50,686 nt of DNA from positions 1-50,686 of IMG/VR virus record IMGVR_UViG_3300042305_002495; one strand, given 5' to 3'. A program made the position numbers and the translations under genes. The number at the start of each line of letters is the position of its first letter. Position 1 is the first letter of the stretch. Below, in pieces: positions 1-7,703 of the stretch. The stretch is from a virus. The notes below the pieces were generated by a model that saw only the letters and a program-made list of their open reading frames with translations, was not told where the DNA came from and did not search any database.

Positions 1-570
1 CCAATAAAGCCAAAAGCACTTTATAAGGAACTTGAAACTGGATGTATGCGGGCGGTTCCAGACAATGATCTTGCTGCAAAATTATTTCATGAATTCTTTT
101 CAAAGAGTAAAGAAGAGCAAAGGAACATTGGGAAAAGAACAAGAGAAAATTTTGAAAAACATTTTCAGTGGCATCTTAGTGGCAAAAAGTGGGAAGATTA
201 TTTTGATAGCGTTGAATCATTGCCACTAGAAACAACTTGGAAATCGCCCCCAAGAATCAAGCAACCATCACCAAAAGTAGAAATTCCGCCAAATACAACG
301 CATAGTGACATTGCCAAATGGTTAATAATAAATGTTCTTTGTGAGCCAGAGCGTTTAAATACTTTTTTTGAAGCTAGGCTTACTCGGGATTTAATGTATC
401 GTTCTACAACATCCAATGTTGGCGGGATGTACTTTAATGAATTTTCTGCCGCTTTTGACGGCATGAATAGCCGAAGTGAATTCAATTTTGATATTGCGTA
501 TAACCAAATGTTTAATCTTTGCAATAGAAGAAATCAATGGGAACAAGCAAGAATAAATAAAATAAAATAA
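1..570 (+). CDS. Glycosyltransferase (GT-B type), C-terminal part, cut by window edge
   Basis: The frame is open from base 1 to the TAA at 568-570, so this is the last 189 residues of a longer protein; an internal ATG at 46 is not needed as a start. Residues about 25-70 are helical and charged and include R-E-N-F-E-K-H-F-Q-W followed by W-E-D-Y-F. This resembles the closing helices of family 4 glycosyltransferases, where the chain crosses back to the N-terminal domain. The rest, rich in N, F and R, is not recognised. It lies upstream of a cassette of sugar-transfer genes in the same direction, which supports the call. The catalytic domain lies outside the window, so the assignment is by likeness of the tail region and context only. 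Confidence 0.45.
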   Translation, partial: PIKPKALYKELETGCMRAVPDNDLAAKLFHEFFSKSKEEQRNIGKRTRENFEKHFQWHLSGKKWEDYFDSVESLPLETTWKSPPRIKQPSPKVEIPPNTTHSDIAKWLIINVLCEPERLNTFFEARLTRDLMYRSTTSNVGGMYFNEFSAAFDGMNSRSEFNFDIAYNQMFNLCNRRNQWEQARINKIK

Positions 571-571
571 A

Positions 572-646
572 ATGATAAAATATAATGCACAGGCTTGTCA
601 AGATGTTTTTGTAAATAAATTATTAAATAAATTTGATTATCTATAA
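572..646 (+). pseudogene. 24-codon remnant resembling the start of an FkbM-type methyltransferase
   Basis: An ATG one base after the upstream TAA opens a 24-codon frame ending in TAA at 644-646. Its sequence contains Q-D-V-F-V-N-K-L-L-N. This resembles the N-terminus of FkbM-like SAM-dependent methyltransferases, which often begin with a Q-D-x-F-V/L-x-K-x-L motif just before the SAM-binding strand (family knowledge). Here the frame stops where the glycine-rich SAM loop would begin, and the following 48 bases are AT-rich with no continuation in another frame that I could see. I infer a 3'-deleted gene left between two cassette genes. It could also be a short leader peptide or chance. Confidence 0.35.
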
Positions 647-649
647 TCA
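634..649. repeat. Short inverted repeat in the leader of the next gene
   Basis: TGATTAT, a two-base spacer and ATAATCA form a perfect 7-bp inverted repeat. It overlaps the end of the gene remnant and lies about 45 bases before the ATG at 695. It could be an operator or a small hairpin, but in DNA this AT-rich it may be chance. Confidence 0.2.
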
Positions 650-694
650 GATATAATTAACTGTAAAAAGTTATTTTATATAGAAAGTAACTAA

Positions 695-1822
695 ATGAAA
701 GTATTATATATTGGTCACTATAAAGAAGAAACAGGGTGGGCAGAAGCAGCTAAAAATTATATTTTAGCAATGGATTCTGTTGGAATTGATGTTGTTTGTA
801 GAAATGTTACCCTTACCAGAGATTCTACTAATGTAAATAAAAGAATATTACAGCTTGAAAAAAAGCCATTAGAAGACTGCGATTATTGTATTCAGCATGT
901 TTTGCCACATCATTTAGTAGGGACAAAAAAGTTTAAAAAAAATATAGCATTTTTTGTTTCAGAGTCTTTAAGCATAAAGCATCTTGGGTGGCTAAACTAT
1001 TTGCAACAAATGGATGAAGTTTGGGTTCCAAATAACGATCTTGCAAATTCTTTAGAAAAAGATAAATTAAATCCACCAATTAAAATTATTCCGCACTGTT
1101 TTAATATAGAAAATTATACAAAAAAATATTCAGAAATAAACATAGATTATATTAAAAATACTTTTAAGTTTTACTACATAGGTGACTTAAATGATAGGAA
1201 AAATATAAGATCTATTATCCGAGCATTTCATAGCGAATTTGATAGGTCTGAACCCGTATCTTTAATATTCAAAATTAAAAAGTTTGGACTATCCCCACAA
1301 GAAACATCAAAGTTTTTCGATTCAATATTAGTAGAAGAAAAGAAAAAGCTAAGATTATATAAAAATATAGATTCTTATATTAAAGAAATTGTAATTTCTG
1401 AAAACGCATCTGATGAACAGATATATTCATTACATCAATATGGCGATTGTTTTTTATGTCCGTCTCATGGTGAAGCCTGGTCAATACCTTCTTTTGAAGC
1501 AATGGCTTTTGGGAATACTCCGATTTGTAGTAATTTTGGTGGCCCAAAAGATTTTATAGATAAAAACAATGTCAGTACAGGATCATGTATTGATGGGGTT
1601 TATTCAATTTGTCAATGCGAAGATGCAGCATTTCCAGATATTTTTACTGGCAGAGAATATTGGTTTCAACCGTGCGAAAAAAGCGTCAGGGAAAAAATGC
1701 GATTTTATTATGAAAATAAAGACAAAAAGAAAAATGTTGTCGCCGGACTAACAAGAGCTAAAGAATTTTCTTATGAGAATATTGGAAATAAAATAAAGGA
1801 GATACTTAATGAAAACAATTGA
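695..1822 (+). CDS. Glycosyltransferase, GT-B fold, family 1/4 type
   Basis: 375 residues. It probably transfers a sugar from a nucleotide-sugar donor in the cytoplasm. The C-terminal half carries the classic EX7E donor-site signature, with E260 and E268 in the stretch S-H-G-E-A-W-S-I-P-S-F-E-A-M. This is followed by a G-G-P-K loop of the kind seen in GT4 enzymes. The N-terminal half (M-K-V-L-Y-I-G-H-Y) fits the first Rossmann strand of a GT-B enzyme, and the length is normal for the family. It follows a 124-base gap holding only a gene remnant and overlaps the next gene by 14 bases, so the two are probably co-translated. The ribosome binding site is weak. The sugar and acceptor cannot be told from the sequence. 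Confidence 0.85.
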   Translation: MKVLYIGHYKEETGWAEAAKNYILAMDSVGIDVVCRNVTLTRDSTNVNKRILQLEKKPLEDCDYCIQHVLPHHLVGTKKFKKNIAFFVSESLSIKHLGWLNYLQQMDEVWVPNNDLANSLEKDKLNPPIKIIPHCFNIENYTKKYSEINIDYIKNTFKFYYIGDLNDRKNIRSIIRAFHSEFDRSEPVSLIFKIKKFGLSPQETSKFFDSILVEEKKKLRLYKNIDSYIKEIVISENASDEQIYSLHQYGDCFLCPSHGEAWSIPSFEAMAFGNTPICSNFGGPKDFIDKNNVSTGSCIDGVYSICQCEDAAFPDIFTGREYWFQPCEKSVREKMRFYYENKDKKKNVVAGLTRAKEFSYENIGNKIKEILNENN

Positions 1823-2795
1823 TATCATAAGAAAAGCAAATTCAGACAATAAAAAGATTTTGAATATTTTAACTTTTGATACTCATGAAAGATACCAAGA
1901 ACAATTAGCAAAAACAGGTCATAATTTTTATTCATTTAGATATGATAATTGTAAATTATGGAATACAACCTATGCTAAAATCCCAAGTAATTATTATGTA
2001 ATGCCAAAAGGAACTATAATCAGCGGTTTAGAATATGACTTAATATTATCGCAAAGCAAATTTGGCCAGTATCAAGTTGCTCAACAATTAAAAAGATTTT
2101 TTGATGTTCCAATAATTTCTCTCGAACATACATTACCAATACCAAGCTGGCCAAATCAACAACTTGAAGCATTCAGACAAATGAGTGGCGACATAAATAT
2201 TTTTATATCAGAATATTCTCGTCGTCAATGGCAAATGAATGGTGAGGTTATTCATCACTCGGTAGATATGGAAACTTTTAAACCAGCTATAAATGAAGCA
2301 GTAAATCTTCCAAAAGAAAATCATGTTTTATCAGTTGTTAATGATTATGTAAATAGAGACTATTGTTGTAATTTTAGCGGCTGGCAAAGAATAACAAGTG
2401 GTATAAAAACTAAATTAGTTGGAGATACGCCTGGATTATCTAAAGCAGTTGCATCGACTGCCGATCTTGTTAAAGAATATCAACAAGCGGCAGTCTTTCT
2501 AAACACATCAACAATCAGCCCGGTTCCAACAGCCTTATTAGAGGCTATGGCGTGCGGTTGTGCCGTGGTTAGTACAGCAACATGTATGATTCCCGAGATT
2601 ATAGAAAATGGAATAAATGGGTTCATTTCTAATGACGAAGAAGAGTTAAAGGAATATATTCAAGTCTTACTTGTTTCCGAAGAATTACAAAAAAGAATTG
2701 GAAATGCAGCAAGAGAAACCATCTTAAAAAGATTTTCTCAAGAGCAATTTATAAACAAATGGAATGAAATTTTTAATAAAGCAGTACGGGTATAA
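1809..2795 (+). CDS. Glycosyltransferase, GT-B fold, family 4 type
   Basis: 328 residues, overlapping the previous gene by 14 bases. The C-terminal domain shows the GT4 pattern L-L-E-A-M-A-C-G-C-A-V-V-S-T followed by an acidic loop and N-G-I-N-G-F-I. This is the usual region that grips the nucleotide-sugar. The first glutamate of the EX7E signature is replaced by serine (S-P-V-P-T-A-L-L-E), so only the second Glu is kept. Such variants occur in the family and the enzyme may still be active. The N-terminal domain has a histidine-rich H-H-S-V-D-M-E-T-F-K-P hinge typical of GT4. It is the second of two adjacent GT-B enzymes that may act in sequence. Confidence 0.85.
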   Translation: MKTIDIIRKANSDNKKILNILTFDTHERYQEQLAKTGHNFYSFRYDNCKLWNTTYAKIPSNYYVMPKGTIISGLEYDLILSQSKFGQYQVAQQLKRFFDVPIISLEHTLPIPSWPNQQLEAFRQMSGDINIFISEYSRRQWQMNGEVIHHSVDMETFKPAINEAVNLPKENHVLSVVNDYVNRDYCCNFSGWQRITSGIKTKLVGDTPGLSKAVASTADLVKEYQQAAVFLNTSTISPVPTALLEAMACGCAVVSTATCMIPEIIENGINGFISNDEEELKEYIQVLLVSEELQKRIGNAARETILKRFSQEQFINKWNEIFNKAVRV

Positions 2796-2797
2796 TT

Positions 2798-3214
2798 ATG
2801 AAAGTAAATTTAACTAAAGAAATTAATAATGGTATTGATGGATATAAAAACATATTGTATATTCAAAATAACATTGATTTAAATGAATTATTCGACAATG
2901 AAGCTGAAATTATTCTTGCAAATGAAATTTTAGACTATTTTTCAATTGATAATATTAAAGAATTAGTATATAAGGTCTGTGGAAAATTAAGATTAAATGG
3001 TAAATTAATTATTGGCGGTACAGACCTTTCTCTATTTTGTAAAATGGTTTCTAATGATTTAATCGATAAAGATACTGCAAATAAATATCTACAAGATAGA
3101 CAGTCAATGGTTGAAATGTCTTATATTAAAAGTCTTCTTGAGTCAGTTGGTCTTAAAATAGAAACCTTTCATTACTCTGGAATGACATATGAAATCACAG
3201 CAATCAGAAATTAG
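2798..3214 (+). CDS. Methyltransferase-like protein, short (lacks the SAM-loop half)
   Basis: 138 residues, starting two bases after the previous stop. The middle (about residues 40-80) reads like the second half of a class I methyltransferase: an L-D-Y-F-x-x-D helix, then L-R-L-N-G-K-L-I-I-G-G-T-D, matching the strand-turn-strand after motif IV. The end (V-E-M-S-Y-I-K-S-L-L-E-S-V-G-L-K) is the usual final helix and strand. No glycine-rich SAM motif I is present at the start, so the protein is either a compact, divergent family member or needs a partner for cofactor binding. It overlaps the next gene by 26 bases. The substrate is unknown; in this context it is probably a sugar or glycan. Confidence 0.6.
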   Translation: MKVNLTKEINNGIDGYKNILYIQNNIDLNELFDNEAEIILANEILDYFSIDNIKELVYKVCGKLRLNGKLIIGGTDLSLFCKMVSNDLIDKDTANKYLQDRQSMVEMSYIKSLLESVGLKIETFHYSGMTYEITAIRN

Positions 3215-3908
3215 AACAAACTGCAAAGAATGTGTATTTGCTGAATTTGATAATAATATTCAATTACCACACTGTAAGGCTAATAGACTAGAAAAATTTA
3301 TTGATTTAAATGCGCATATAAAATATAAAGATGATACCAAAGAGTGGTTTTGTTTGAAAAGATTTTGCAATATGTATAGAAACCAAGATGTTTCTTTAGA
3401 AAAAGCAAAAAATCAAATAAAAACTACATTTGGCATAGCCATATATGATTATGAAAATATTTCAAATATTGAAAAATCAATAAAATCAATAAAAAATATA
3501 AATTATGATAAATCAAAAATTAAATTAGTAATAACATCAGGCCATAATGATAACGCTTCTTATCTTTTTACATACACAAAAGCATTAAATGAAATTAAAA
3601 TTAAAACAAAGCTGATAATAAATTTTGAAAAAACAAATATAGACCATGAAGCATTTATAAATTTAAAGAATTGTGCTTATCTAATAAAGATGAATCATGA
3701 CGATCAAATAAATCCAGAAATGTTAGAAGCAATAGATAATTCTCTTAATTCTAATTTAGAAAAAATAATATTTTTTGAATCTTCAGAAATAGCGGCAATA
3801 CCATTTTGGTATGCAAATAATGAATACTTAAATTTTAATGATTATAATTTATTATTGTCGCACGCAAAACAAGTTGCAATCAATAGTAATATGTATAAAA
3901 ACATATGA
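3189..3908 (+). CDS. Cys-cluster protein with a degenerate GT-A-like domain
   Basis: 239 residues. The N-terminus holds five cysteines (C12, C15, C29, C55, C60) as CxxC, a lone Cys, then CxxxxC, which suggests a zinc or Fe-S site. From about residue 80 it looks like a family 2 glycosyltransferase fold without the full signature: F-G-I-A-I-Y-D-Y-E-N-I, then a series of N-I-E-K-S-I-K-S-I helices. N-H-D-D-Q-I-N-P-E-M-L stands where the DxD metal motif and the following helix normally sit. I do not know a named function for this pairing. It overlaps both neighbours (26 bases before, an ATGA junction after), so it belongs to the cassette. It may be a non-catalytic scaffold or an unusual transferase. 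Confidence 0.5.
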   Translation: MKSQQSEIRTNCKECVFAEFDNNIQLPHCKANRLEKFIDLNAHIKYKDDTKEWFCLKRFCNMYRNQDVSLEKAKNQIKTTFGIAIYDYENISNIEKSIKSIKNINYDKSKIKLVITSGHNDNASYLFTYTKALNEIKIKTKLIINFEKTNIDHEAFINLKNCAYLIKMNHDDQINPEMLEAIDNSLNSNLEKIIFFESSEIAAIPFWYANNEYLNFNDYNLLLSHAKQVAINSNMYKNI

Positions 3909-4648
3909 AAAATAAAGAAACATTTATAACAAGCCCCAAAAGTGGGGATAAATCAAAAAAAAATTCTGATGAACTTGTGACCGTGGTTTTATTAAGTGAG
4001 AATCATGGTCATAGAATGAAGTCGTATGGCCCAATATCTTTAATAAAATTAGAAAACAAAACCATACTAGAAAAACAAATTGATGCCATAAAAGCCTGTT
4101 TTAAAAATTTTGAAATTATTATTTGTTCAGGATTTGAAACAGAAAAAGTTGTTAATTTTGTAAAATCAAAGTTTAGTAATCTAAATATAAGAATTGTAGA
4201 AAATCAAATATACTATCATTCTAATTGTTGTGAAAGCGCCCGACTTTGTTTGAGTAACACAGTAAATACTAAGATTCTTTTTTGTAGTGGCGGAATTTTA
4301 TTAAACCAGAATCATTTAAATTTAATTGATCTTAATCAAACGTGTATTCTTGGTCAATACAATAATTCAGATTCAAATTTTGAAATAGGAATCATAGAAA
4401 ATAATAATAGGCTCGAAAGCTTTGCTCTCGGCATAAAAGATAAATTTTGGTCGGAAATATTTTATATAAATAGTCAAAAACATATAGATGCACTATTTTC
4501 AATATTATGTTTGCCAGATTATAAAAATAAATTCATTTTTGAAGCTATAAACGAAATAAACAAGTCAATTAATATTGGTGTGATTTTTAATCAAAAAATA
4601 TCTCCAAAAATTGATAATATTAAGATTTTAAAAAGGATTACTCAATAA
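3905..4648 (+). CDS. Nucleotidyltransferase-like protein (sugar-1-phosphate NTase/MobA-like fold)
   Basis: 247 residues with an ATGA overlap at the start and a TAATG overlap at the end. Residues 27-60 match the opening of nucleotide-sugar pyrophosphorylases: V-V-L-L-S-E-N-H-G-H-R-M, then S-L-I-K-L and K-T-I-L-E-K-Q-I-D. The normal loop is L-x-A-G-x-G-x-R-M. Here the first glycine is replaced by asparagine while the second G and the R-M are kept, so activity is uncertain. A second strand (E-I-I-I-C-S-G-F) fits the fold. The family role is to join NTP and a sugar phosphate (or a similar small molecule) into an activated donor. The first 24 residues are charged and appear disordered. Confidence 0.6.
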   Translation: MKNKETFITSPKSGDKSKKNSDELVTVVLLSENHGHRMKSYGPISLIKLENKTILEKQIDAIKACFKNFEIIICSGFETEKVVNFVKSKFSNLNIRIVENQIYYHSNCCESARLCLSNTVNTKILFCSGGILLNQNHLNLIDLNQTCILGQYNNSDSNFEIGIIENNNRLESFALGIKDKFWSEIFYINSQKHIDALFSILCLPDYKNKFIFEAINEINKSINIGVIFNQKISPKIDNIKILKRITQ

Positions 4649-5511
4649 TGAAAATTTTAATTCAAAATTATTCAAGCGAAATATCTACAGAGCCTCTTTA
4701 TCTGGATAAATGCTTCAATGAAGCTGGTATTACTTCTGCCATATGGAATGACAATCAACTAAGTGCTTTTGATGCCTTGGATAGATACTCTCCAGACATA
4801 TTGCTATTTCACGCCGCTAGTAAATATCTAAAAGATATATTAAAATATTGTAGTCAAAACAAAAAGGTCTCCATTTGCATAAACATTACTGGTTTAAATC
4901 AAAAAGACATTGATCAGATTGATTCTATTATTAATAATAATATTAATTTAATATGTTATTATTCTAATCAGGATGAAAGTGTTCATCCGGCTAATAGTAA
5001 GAATAAGGTTGTAAGATTATTGCCAGCGGTTGATTTATTTATAAAAAAACAGACCGTTCCAGAATTTAAAATAAAAACAGCAATTATAACTTTACAAGAT
5101 ATTAATAATATAAAAGAAGAATGTAAAAAATATGATACATATCATACAATAAATCTTGGAAGAAAACCTGGATTTGATATAAATGTAAATATACTCAATT
5201 TGGTATCACTGTACGATAAATATGATGAAATAATTATTTTAGATACTGCCCAGAACGTGTTTAACCAGCTTTTTTTTGAAAGCTCACTTTATGCAAACAA
5301 AACCACAATAAAATGCGATAATAGAGATTTAATAAATAAAAATCTTGCAAAACTTTTTTCTTACCAAAAAGAAGAAAAAGATATGTCTCTTTTTATAAAA
5401 ACAGAAATAAAAAATAAACATAATTGCTTTATTAGAGCATCTAAATTAATAGAAGAATTTGATAATCAAAAAGCTTTAAATAATTTAAAAAATTTATTAA
5501 ATAAAATTTAA
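4648..5511 (+). CDS. Probable GT-B-like glycosyltransferase, divergent
   Basis: 287 residues; the ATG shares a base with the previous TAA. It begins M-K-I-L-I-Q-N-Y followed by S-T-E-P-L-Y-L-D-K-C-F, then a D-I-L-L-F-H strand and V-R-L-L-P-A-V-D-L-F. This layout matches the N-terminal Rossmann half of GT-B enzymes and the hinge that leads to the donor domain. No EX7E motif is found, and the C-terminal part is mostly N-, K- and I-rich. It may be a divergent transferase or a modifier. The call rests on overall pattern and on its position between other sugar genes, not on catalytic residues. Confidence 0.45.
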   Translation: MKILIQNYSSEISTEPLYLDKCFNEAGITSAIWNDNQLSAFDALDRYSPDILLFHAASKYLKDILKYCSQNKKVSICINITGLNQKDIDQIDSIINNNINLICYYSNQDESVHPANSKNKVVRLLPAVDLFIKKQTVPEFKIKTAIITLQDINNIKEECKKYDTYHTINLGRKPGFDINVNILNLVSLYDKYDEIIILDTAQNVFNQLFFESSLYANKTTIKCDNRDLINKNLAKLFSYQKEEKDMSLFIKTEIKNKHNCFIRASKLIEEFDNQKALNNLKNLLNKI

Positions 5512-5520
5512 AGGAATTGT

Positions 5521-6162
5521 ATGAAAAAAATCAGTTTTTGTATAACATGCTGGAATAAAGATATTTATTTTTTACCAAGCGTATTAAATGATATAAAGTC
5601 ACAAACTGTTCAGCCAAACGAAATAATTGTAGTAGCAAATAATGTTGAAAGATTAAATATTAATGATAAAACTATTAAAACGTTCTTTACTCAAGAAAGA
5701 AAATCTGTTAGTTGGTCAAGAAATAAAGCCGCCACGATAGCAAATGGAGACATTATAATATTTTTTGATGTCGATGATGTTATGCATAAACAAAAAATAG
5801 AAATTACCAAACATGTATTTGAAAATACTAACGCTGATTGTTTTGTCCACGGCTTTTATGAAAATGAAAATTTATCAGAAATATATTCCGATTTTAAAAC
5901 AGAAAAAATAATAAGTTTAATTGATAATAGATATTTAAAGATACCGTCTGGTTCTAATAAAGATCTTCATCATGGGCATCTTTCTGTTAAAAGAGATGTC
6001 ATTATTAAAAATCCATACAATGAAACATTGTTTTGGGGAGAAGATGCAGAACTCTGTACAAGGTTATTTAATTTAAATTTTAATTTCTATTATAGTCATT
6101 GTAAATTAATAAATTATAGACCGTCATATAAAGATATGAGCAGAAACTGGTACTATGTCTAA
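5521..6162 (+). CDS. Glycosyltransferase family 2 (GT-A fold)
   Basis: 213 residues with an AAGGA ribosome binding site just before the ATG. The start M-K-K-I-S-F-C-I-T-C-W-N-K and the helix S-V-L-N-D-I-K-S-Q-T are the standard GT2 opening. The metal-binding motif is D83-V-D85-D86 in I-F-F-D-V-D-D-V. W-G-E-D-A-E-L-C-T-R near residue 175 fits the region holding the catalytic base of inverting GT2 enzymes (E-D in W-G-E-D). At 213 residues it is a minimal GT2 domain with no membrane anchor, so it should be cytosolic. It overlaps the next gene by 8 bases. Confidence 0.85.
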   Translation: MKKISFCITCWNKDIYFLPSVLNDIKSQTVQPNEIIVVANNVERLNINDKTIKTFFTQERKSVSWSRNKAATIANGDIIIFFDVDDVMHKQKIEITKHVFENTNADCFVHGFYENENLSEIYSDFKTEKIISLIDNRYLKIPSGSNKDLHHGHLSVKRDVIIKNPYNETLFWGEDAELCTRLFNLNFNFYYSHCKLINYRPSYKDMSRNWYYV

Positions 6163-6946
6163 TAAAATACTTGTTCAAGTTTGTAACGAAAATTATTTAG
6201 AACAAGCAAAATATTTATTTGCGAATGCTAAAATACATGGAAAGTGGGACGGGGATTATTGTTTAATAGCAAATAATATATCGCCAAATAAATTAAATTT
6301 CTTAAAAGAAACAGAAATATCAATTTTTAATATAAAAAGTTCAAATTTTTATTATGCAAAATTAAATATATTTGATATATTTTTTAAACAATGGGATTAT
6401 GTTTTATATTTCGATCAAGATATTGTTATATTCGACGATATTTCTATTGAAGAACTTCCTCCAAAAAAGATAATGTTTGCAGATCTAGATAGACCTTTTA
6501 CAATAGATCAATATCTTTGCCAAATGCATCTATCTGATCAAAAAGAAAAGGCGATTTCTGAATTAAAAACCGAATATCCATTCATAAATGAACCGGGATA
6601 TAATACTGGATTTTTATATTTTAATACATCTTTAATTGAAGAAGACACAGTAGAAAAAATCAATAATCTTAAAGATAGGTTATCAAATATAAATAATCAT
6701 GCATCAATAGGAAGTGATCAACCAATTATTAATTTATATTTTTATCAAAACTTATCAAGTAATTCATTTTGCAGTTTTTGGAGAACCCCAGAGAATAAGA
6801 TAAAAAAAGCTGCCCATTTTTGTCATGGGGAAGCTCCTTGGAATAATAATACTTATTCAAATAAAATGAATAAATCTTATAAAGAACATTACGAAGAATG
6901 TTTAAGCTTATTTGATAAAAAATTTAGGAGAATTTATAATGTATGA
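6155..6946 (+). CDS. Glycosyltransferase, GT8-like (GT-A fold, DxD)
   Basis: 263 residues. It shows Y-F-D-Q-D-I-V-I with D87-x-D89 as the metal site, then G-Y-N-T-G-F-L-Y-F-N-T, then S-D-Q-P-I-I-N, and finally A-A-H-F-C-H-G-E-A-P-W. This order (DxD, N-T-G, D-Q, H-x-x-G) is that of GT8-type retaining transferases. These use UDP-sugars such as UDP-galactose or UDP-glucose (family knowledge); the actual donor here is unknown. The start overlaps the previous stop by 8 bases. It is the first of three consecutive GT-A proteins with DxD motifs and about 255-280 residues each, which may build successive linkages. Confidence 0.75.
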   Translation: MSNKILVQVCNENYLEQAKYLFANAKIHGKWDGDYCLIANNISPNKLNFLKETEISIFNIKSSNFYYAKLNIFDIFFKQWDYVLYFDQDIVIFDDISIEELPPKKIMFADLDRPFTIDQYLCQMHLSDQKEKAISELKTEYPFINEPGYNTGFLYFNTSLIEEDTVEKINNLKDRLSNINNHASIGSDQPIINLYFYQNLSSNSFCSFWRTPENKIKKAAHFCHGEAPWNNNTYSNKMNKSYKEHYEECLSLFDKKFRRIYNV

Positions 6947-7703
6947 TGTAGTGATTCCATGTCACCCAAAAGACGCGCAAAATTTAGAGCAAACGATAAA
7001 ATCATTAAAACATATTTCTAATAAGCGAAAAACGTATGTGATATCTCCATCATTTATAGATCTCAATATAGATGATGAATATAAAATAATATTAGATAAT
7101 AATTTTGATAAATATTTTTCTGTAGATAAAATAAAAATTAGATGGCAAAAAGAGTTTCCTAATTTTGCCTATAGGGCATCTTGGATATACCAACAATTAA
7201 TCAAGCTGTTTTGCTTTAAGGTAATAGAAGACTTGACTGAATCCTTTGTTTTTTTAGATTCAGACACTATGATTCTTAGAGATTTAAATTTTAAAACAGA
7301 TAAATTTCAATATTCAATACCTACAGAAAATCATTATCCTTATAAGCAAAATTATAATAAAATGACTGGCCTAAATGCCCAGAACTTTTCTTTTATCTGT
7401 CATCATATGATGTTTAAAAAAGAATATTTAAATGAATTGATAAACCATGTGGAAAATTTGCACAATAGATCATTTTTTGAAGTTTTATTAGACTCAATTG
7501 ATTATACTAATCAATCGCCATTTGCTGAACAAGAAATATATGGAAATTGGGTTTATGAAAAACACAATGATATTTGTGAACACCGTCAACTTAAAACTAC
7601 TAATATAAACTTTATACCAAATGATGAACAATTAAAAGAGTTATCTAATCATTTTGACATGGTTTCGTCTCATGCTTGGTTAAGAGGCATAGAAGCAAGA
7701 TGA
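6939..7703 (+). CDS. Glycosyltransferase-like protein, DUF6492 type
   Basis: 254 residues from the ATG at 6939, chosen because AGGAG lies eight bases upstream; an in-frame ATG at 6912 has no such site. It opens Y-D-V-V-I-P-C-H-P-K-D and contains Y-R-A-S-W-I-Y-Q-Q-L-I-K-L before F-L-D-S-D-T-M-I, with D107-x-D109 as the metal motif. C-H-H-M-M-F and A-E-Q-E-I-Y-G-N-W follow. This set matches the DUF6492 group of GT-A-fold proteins found in bacterial polysaccharide clusters (from memory of the family). It overlaps the previous gene by 8 bases and the next by an ATGA junction. Confidence 0.65.
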   Translation: MYDVVIPCHPKDAQNLEQTIKSLKHISNKRKTYVISPSFIDLNIDDEYKIILDNNFDKYFSVDKIKIRWQKEFPNFAYRASWIYQQLIKLFCFKVIEDLTESFVFLDSDTMILRDLNFKTDKFQYSIPTENHYPYKQNYNKMTGLNAQNFSFICHHMMFKKEYLNELINHVENLHNRSFFEVLLDSIDYTNQSPFAEQEIYGNWVYEKHNDICEHRQLKTTNINFIPNDEQLKELSNHFDMVSSHAWLRGIEAR

